Shown here: in pieces, positions 59,775 to 64,000 of the stretch
Position numbering within the stretch: position 1 is the first letter of the stretch
How the letters are laid out: each line of letters starts with the position of its first letter
DNA from: JAVVHE01 sp038238915
GTDB taxonomy: Bacteria > Pseudomonadota > Alphaproteobacteria > Sphingomonadales > Sphingomonadaceae
Assembly: GCA_038238915.1 (NCBI GenBank)
Contig: JBBSFH010000002.1
Span: 62,001-126,000 of the forward strand
DNA: 64,000 nucleotides
Direction: 5' to 3'
Position numbers and translations under genes: made by a program
Notes under the pieces: generated by a model
Told to the model about the DNA's origin: nothing
Databases searched by the model: none
The model's input: only the letters and a program-made list of their open reading frames with translations

Positions 59775-60596
59775 TCAGCCCACGAACGCGCGTTCGACGA
59801 GGAAGGCGCCGGGTGTCTGGCTGTTGCCTTCGTCGAAGCCGTCCGCCTCCAATAGGCGCGCCATTTCCTGGTTGAAGGCGATCGAGCCGCAGAGCATCAC
59901 GCGCGTGTGTTCGGGGGTGAGATCGGCGGGGGTGAGGCCGAGATCGGCGGCCATCGCGCCCGATTGCCAGCGTTCGGTGATGCGGCCCTGGGTGCGGAAC
60001 TCCTCGCGGGTGACGGTGGGGTAGTATTTGAAGCGGTGCGCGAGCGTATCGCCGAAGATGTGATCGTCCTTGATGTCGAATTCGAGGAGCTGGCGGTAGG
60101 CGAGTTCCTGCGCTTTGCGCACGGTGTGGGTGATAACGATCTCCTCGAAGCGCTCGTGCGTCTCGGGATCGCGGACGACCGAGAGGAAGGGGGCCAGCCC
60201 GGTGCCGGTGCCCATCATGACCAGGCGGTGCGCGGGGCGGAGCCAGTCGCAGACCAATGTGCCGGTGGGCTTTTTGCCGAGCAGGATGTGATCGCCGGGT
60301 TCCAGATGCTGGAGGCGCGAGGTGAGTGGGCCCTCGGACACCTTGATCGAGAAGAATTCGAGATGCTCCTCCCAATTGGGCGAGGCGACCGAATAGGCGC
60401 GCAGCAGCGGTTTGCCGCCCTCGCCTTCCAGCCCGAGCATGATGAATTCGCCCGAACGGAAGCGGAAGGTGGCGGGACGCTCGGTACGGAAGCTGAACAG
60501 CGTATCGGTCCAGTGATGGACCCAAGTGACGCGCACGGCGTGAAGGCCCTTGGCTTCGGCGAGCGCGCGCAGGCGGTCATTCTCTTCGTCGGTCAA
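59775..60596 (-). CDS. fpr: Ferredoxin-NADP reductase
   Basis: 273 residues from TTG 60596; GGAG 6 bases upstream supports this start. FAD motif LLRAYSVASPNWEEHLEFF near 64 (RxYS), NADP motif MMGTGTGLAPFLSVVRD near 127, and C-terminal MLCGSIAFNQEMARLL with a terminal VERAFVG aromatic. It exchanges electrons between NADPH and ferredoxin or flavodoxin in the cytoplasm. The flavin reductase lies 17 bases upstream on the same strand, so the two probably share a transcript. Confidence 0.94.
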   Translation of the reverse strand: MTDEENDRLRALAEAKGLHAVRVTWVHHWTDTLFSFRTERPATFRFRSGEFIMLGLEGEGGKPLLRAYSVASPNWEEHLEFFSIKVSEGPLTSRLQHLEPGDHILLGKKPTGTLVCDWLRPAHRLVMMGTGTGLAPFLSVVRDPETHERFEEIVITHTVRKAQELAYRQLLEFDIKDDHIFGDTLAHRFKYYPTVTREEFRTQGRITERWQSGAMAADLGLTPADLTPEHTRVMLCGSIAFNQEMARLLEADGFDEGNSQTPGAFLVERAFVG

Positions 60597-60613
60597 TTCA
60601 GGCTCCGGGGAAA

Positions 60614-61111
60614 TCAGGCGTCCGCGACGCCAGTATACTGCCCATCAAGATAGACGAGCGGATCGATTTCGCCATGTGTGCGCACCGAGAGCACCGAGCC
60701 GACGAACAGCCCGTGCGTGCCGTAGCTCATCGAAACCTCGTTGTGGCAGACGATGTTGGCGGACGCATCGTCGAGCAGTGGCATGCCGGTATCGAGCGTG
60801 ATCCAGCGGCCGATGGTGAAGCGCGCCTCTCCCGCCAACCCGCCGCCGCTGGCGCGTGCGACATCGGTCTGGTGGCGGCCGAGCACGTTGACGCAAAAGT
60901 CCGCGCCAGCGGCAAGCGCGGCGTGCATCGAGGCGGCGCGGTTGACGCTGACGAGCATCGAGGGTGGCTCCATGCTGACCGCGTCGGTGGCGGTGGCGGC
61001 CATCGCATAGCGGCGACCCTCGTGGACGCAACTGATGACGCAGACCGATTTTGCCATGCGCCGGAGCGCCGCGCGCGTCGCTTCGGCCAGATCGGGGGCG
61101 AGATCGCTCAA
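60614..61111 (-). CDS. Flavin reductase-like FMN-binding protein
   Basis: 165 residues from TTG 61111. The flavin reductase fold is seen in RRMAKSVCVISCVHEGRRYAMAATATDAVSMEPPSMLVSVNR and FCVNVLGRHQTDVA, with SYGTHGLFVGSVLSV. It supplies reduced flavin to a monooxygenase or acts alone. The TTG start lies in a TTGA overlap with the stop of the nucleotide-sugar dehydrogenase gene. An upstream in-frame start (61156) is rejected because it would intrude into that gene. Confidence 0.87.
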   Translation of the reverse strand: MSDLAPDLAEATRAALRRMAKSVCVISCVHEGRRYAMAATATDAVSMEPPSMLVSVNRAASMHAALAAGADFCVNVLGRHQTDVARASGGGLAGEARFTIGRWITLDTGMPLLDDASANIVCHNEVSMSYGTHGLFVGSVLSVRTHGEIDPLVYLDGQYTGVADA

Positions 61112-62385
61112 AGCTGCCAGCGCCGCACGCCCTCGGGGAAGGTGATGCCACGCCACATGCCCTTGACGTCGGCGATGAGACCGCCCTCGCGCAGCAGCCC
61201 CGCGACCTCGCCGGGTGCCATGGCGCGATACTGCGCGTGGGGGACGGCGGCGATCACCGCATCGTAGCGGCGTTCGAGCGCGTGGGCGTCGAGCGAGAGG
61301 CCATATTCATGCTCGGCCTCGGCGCTGTCCGCGAGCGGATCGTGGACGGTGACGTTGTGGCCGATCCACTTCAGCCGCGCGATCACGTCGGCGACCTTCG
61401 AGTTCCTGAGATCGGGCACGTCTTCCTTGAAGGTGAGGCCGAGCACGAGGATGTCGCACGCCTTGCCCAACCGGTGGTGGACCTGATCGGCGACATAGTG
61501 GCTCATGCCATCGTTGATCGATCGGCCCGAGAGGATGACGCGCGGCTGCAATCCGAGCTGCTGCGCGCAGAAGGACAGGTAATAAGGATCGACGCCGATG
61601 CAGTGGCCGCCCACTAGGCCCGGCTGGAACTTGAGGAAGTTCCACTTGGTGCCCGCGGCATCGAGGACATCGTAGATCGAGATATCGAGTTTTTGAAAGA
61701 TCTGCGTGATCTCGTTCATGAAGGCGATGTTGATATCGCGCTGGGCGTTTTCGATCACTTTCGCCGCTTCGGCGGCCTTGATCGAGGCGGCACGGAAGAC
61801 GCCGCCGGTGGTGGCCGCGCCGTAAAGGCTGGCGAGCGCTTCGAGCGTCTGGGCGTCTTCGCCCGCGATCACCTTGATGATGCGATCGACGGTATGTTCA
61901 CGGTCGCCGGGGTTGATGCGTTCAGGACTGTAGCCGAGGAAGAAATCGTGGCCGCGTCTGAGGCCGCTCAGGCGTTCGAGTTCGGGGCCGCAGATCTCCT
62001 CGGTGACGCCGGGATAGACCGTGCTTTCGTAGACGATGATCGTGCCCGCACCCGCTTCGAGCACGCCCGCGATGGCGCGCGTGGCACCCATGACCGGGCG
62101 AAGATCGGGCTGGTTCGCCGCATCGACCGGGGTGGGGACGGTGACGATGAATATTTTGGCGCCGCGCGCGTCGGCGATATCGGTGGAGTAGGCGAGTTTG
62201 CTCGCGGCGAGCGTGGGGGCATCGACCTCGTGCGTGCGGTCGTGGCCGCCCACGAGTTCGGCGACGCGCTGCGCGTTGATATCAACGCCGATACAATCGA
62301 AGCTGCGCGCGAGCGCGACCGCGAGCGGCAGTCCGACGTAGCCCAGGCCGATGACCGCGACGCGGCCGTGGGGATCGAAGGACAT
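61108..62385 (-). CDS. Nucleotide-sugar dehydrogenase, TviB/WbpA-like
   Basis: 425 residues. NAD motif VAVIGLGYVGLPLAVALA at 9-26, IFIVTVPTPVDAANQPDL, VYESTVYPGVTEE, GYSPERINPGDREHTV, catalytic Cys in LVGGHCIGVDPYYLSF near 270, and LGLTFKEDVPDLRNSKVADVI. The sequence is closer to UDP-N-acetylhexosamine dehydrogenases (Vi antigen, O-antigen) than to plain UDP-glucose dehydrogenase. It makes an acidic sugar nucleotide for surface polysaccharide. The upstream neighbour is an SLBB export protein, 26 bases away. Confidence 0.93.
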   Translation of the reverse strand: MSFDPHGRVAVIGLGYVGLPLAVALARSFDCIGVDINAQRVAELVGGHDRTHEVDAPTLAASKLAYSTDIADARGAKIFIVTVPTPVDAANQPDLRPVMGATRAIAGVLEAGAGTIIVYESTVYPGVTEEICGPELERLSGLRRGHDFFLGYSPERINPGDREHTVDRIIKVIAGEDAQTLEALASLYGAATTGGVFRAASIKAAEAAKVIENAQRDINIAFMNEITQIFQKLDISIYDVLDAAGTKWNFLKFQPGLVGGHCIGVDPYYLSFCAQQLGLQPRVILSGRSINDGMSHYVADQVHHRLGKACDILVLGLTFKEDVPDLRNSKVADVIARLKWIGHNVTVHDPLADSAEAEHEYGLSLDAHALERRYDAVIAAVPHAQYRAMAPGEVAGLLREGGLIADVKGMWRGITFPEGVRRWQL

Positions 62386-62411
62386 GCGCTAAGCTCCGGA
62401 AAGCGGTGGGA

Positions 62412-64000
62412 CTAGCGGCCGCGCGCGAGCAGGGCGACGGTGGCGACGGACGAGATGAACTGGCCGATGATCGTAGCGACATCGCGCGCCACGCCCAAGC
62501 CGAAGAAGCGGTTGGTGTTGACGGGCACGATGATCGTCGATCCCGGTGGCGGCGACAGGCGCGATTTGCGGTGAAAGCTCGCGGTGATCGGCTCCGACGC
62601 GCCGTTGGGGTAAACGATGAAAGTTCTCGCTGTATCGGCAGAGCGACGGAACCCGCCGCTTTCGCGGACATATTCGCCAACCACCTTGCCCGGGATGAAC
62701 TGGAGCGCGCCCGGGTTGGCGATATCGCCCAGCGCCAGCACGAAGCTGGGCTCCTTGGGGACGAAGATCGAATCGCCCGCTTCGAGCACGGTATCGAGAT
62801 CGGGGCGTCGGGCGAGCACGCGCGGATCGGCCTCGACCACCACGCGGCCGATCGGATCGACCGAGGCGATCGAGTTGACGAGCGCCCCGGCTGCCTCGAA
62901 ACTGCTGGACGACGAACCGCTGCTGCTGCTGGAGCGCGCGGCGGCGGTGATTAGCCCCTCGTTCAATTCGCGCACAGTGCGCTTGAGGCCCTCCGCCTGC
63001 TGCTCGCGCACCGCCCTGCGGGTGAAGATCGTCCCGTAAGGATAGGAGAGCGACGTGATCCCGCCCGCGCGCGCCAGCAGTTCGGACAGCTTCTCGCCGC
63101 GCTTGATCGTGAACAGGCCGGGGCGCGCGACTTCGCCGGTCAGCAGCACCGCGCCGGGCTCGAACTGCGCCTGCTCGCCATTGAAGCGAACATCGTCGCC
63201 CGCACGCAGGAGTACCTGGGGCAAGCGGCCATCGGGCAGGCCGGGAAGCCGATCGGTGCGATTGGCCGCGCCTTCCGAGCGGGTGATATCGAGTACAATC
63301 GACTGCGAGCGCGCGAGCAGGCCGCCCGCGAGCGTGGCGAGTTCTGCGGCCTGGACCGGCCCTGCGACGGGATAGGCCCCCGGCTTGCGGACCGCGCCGC
63401 CGACGCTGACCGCGTTTTCGATCAGCACGGGAAGGAGTTCGGGTTCTTCCTGAAAGACCGCCGGGCAGGTGATGTTGTTCTCGATTTCGTCGGTATCGCG
63501 CGAGGCACCGCCGACGCCGCTGGTTGAGATGTCGCGCGCGCCGATCACCTGCCGATCGGCGGCGAGCGTGGAGCGCTGCGCGAGCGCGGCGGCGACACTG
63601 GCGATCTGACCCGAGGGTGCGGTGAAGCTGCCACGCGTGACCGCGTTGTACCGCGACGACTGCGTATCGCGCACGAGCGCTTCGAGGCGTTCGAGCGGGC
63701 GGCAGCCCGGCTGCGGATTGGGGCGGCCGAGCACGACGCTGCGCACCGCGACGCGGTTGATGAACTCGATGTCCGACTGGGCGAGGACGAACACACGGTC
63801 CTCGCCGCGCAGCACGAAGGGTGCCGCGCCCGACAGCGCCGCACCGAGATCGACGGGGACGAAGCGGCGGGTGCCCGTGGCGGGATCGGCGCGGATCACG
63901 ATCGCCAGCGGCAGATAGGTTTCGGGACGCAGATCGCGCACTTCGCCGACGAGATCGCGGATCGTGGGGGTGGCGAGGAGCGGGCGCGGCCCGCCATTCA
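62412..64000 (-). CDS. Polysaccharide export protein with SLBB domains, 5' end missing
   Basis: The frame stays open to the window edge, so the start lies beyond 64000. About 529 residues are visible. SLBB-type repeats: VGGAVRKPGAYPVAG, LLTGEVARPGLFTIKRGEKLSELLARAGGIT and LALGDIANPGALQFIPGKVVGEYVRESGG. A poly-Ser segment sits between. The C-terminus SKLSPPPGSTIIVPVN-like region plus a hydrophobic helix (VATIIGQFISSVATVALLA) fits Wza/capsule-type exporters. It exports polysaccharide across the envelope. ugd-type gene follows on the same strand. Confidence 0.88.
   Translation of the reverse strand, partial: NGGPRPLLATPTIRDLVGEVRDLRPETYLPLAIVIRADPATGTRRFVPVDLGAALSGAAPFVLRGEDRVFVLAQSDIEFINRVAVRSVVLGRPNPQPGCRPLERLEALVRDTQSSRYNAVTRGSFTAPSGQIASVAAALAQRSTLAADRQVIGARDISTSGVGGASRDTDEIENNITCPAVFQEEPELLPVLIENAVSVGGAVRKPGAYPVAGPVQAAELATLAGGLLARSQSIVLDITRSEGAANRTDRLPGLPDGRLPQVLLRAGDDVRFNGEQAQFEPGAVLLTGEVARPGLFTIKRGEKLSELLARAGGITSLSYPYGTIFTRRAVREQQAEGLKRTVRELNEGLITAAARSSSSSGSSSSSFEAAGALVNSIASVDPIGRVVVEADPRVLARRPDLDTVLEAGDSIFVPKEPSFVLALGDIANPGALQFIPGKVVGEYVRESGGFRRSADTARTFIVYPNGASEPITASFHRKSRLSPPPGSTIIVPVNTNRFFGLGVARDVATIIGQFISSVATVALLARGR

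Noticed and set aside
1..64000. CRISPR arrays, insertion sequences, prophage or integrases
   Set aside because: No direct-repeat arrays, transposase motifs or phage genes were seen on either strand.

Overview
The window is a GC-rich, gene-dense stretch of chromosome from an alphaproteobacterium, most probably a member of the Sphingomonadales. This is judged from gene content and protein style, not from a search. Pointers are the rpsT-dnaA pair, RegB/RegA, an NDUFS4-type complex I protein, an ATP12 chaperone, a Tim44-like protein, CobT, a PEP-CTERM protein, a TonB-dependent receptor of the Sphingomonas style, and many small exported proteins of unknown function. Genes are packed into overlapping operons, with the next gene's start lying in an ATGA, GTGA or TTGA overlap. 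GTG and TTG starts are frequent.

Layout. 1-2.6 kb: 5' end of galU, then rpsT and dnaA. 2.6-6.2 kb: a redox-control block with a YcgN-like Cys-cluster protein and an SCO copper protein on one strand, and ankyrin, regB and regA on the other. 6.3-9.8 kb: an ATP-grasp-like gene, two wrecked genes (an alpha/beta hydrolase remnant and a frameshifted DUF5996 gene), tRNA-Arg(TCT), an NDUFS4-like gene and an SDR. 9.8-13.4 kb: a tight six-gene operon crcB-rluC type-paiB type-HAD-small membrane protein-atp12. 13.4-20.6 kb: hypothetical proteins, then the rarA-mmcQ-serine hydrolase-RNase H-like operon and a YqjI-type PadR regulator behind a perfect palindrome. 20.7-28.6 kb: acyl-CoA carboxylase beta subunit, a decayed toxin-antitoxin pair, hydrolase, MAPEG, an NfrB/NfrA-like surface polysaccharide pair, fructokinase and a SOUL protein. 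28.8-36.8 kb: Crp/Fnr regulator, cobT, an exported methyltransferase, a broken Uma2 gene, lpdA, DUF1345 and acyl-CoA dehydrogenase. 36.8-42.2 kb: the leucine operon leuA-mntA-hepT-leuC-leuD-leuB, with a toxin-antitoxin module inside it and a leucine-rich leader peptide in front. 42.4-48.3 kb: tim44-like, mltA, smr, exported methyltransferase, argB, MerR regulator and panB. 48.3-58.7 kb: a PEP-CTERM gene with a textbook sigma-54 promoter, ppc, a DUF885 protein without its metal motif, a TonB receptor, xdhC and mocA. 58.8-64 kb: an NTF2-like exported protein, ferredoxin-NADP reductase, flavin reductase, a nucleotide-sugar dehydrogenase and an SLBB polysaccharide export protein cut by the window edge.

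Themes. Surface polysaccharide recurs at both ends and in the middle (galU, nfrB/nfrA, ugd type, SLBB), together with one PEP-CTERM protein whose promoter implies RpoN control. No exosortase gene lies in the window. The most notable organisation is the MntA/HepT toxin-antitoxin pair translationally stitched between leuA and leuC. This operon also carries what looks like a classical leucine attenuator. Four genes are visibly broken (7365-7603, 7611-8548, 22570-22842, 32800-33358). Two of them depend on single-base losses that could also be sequencing errors.
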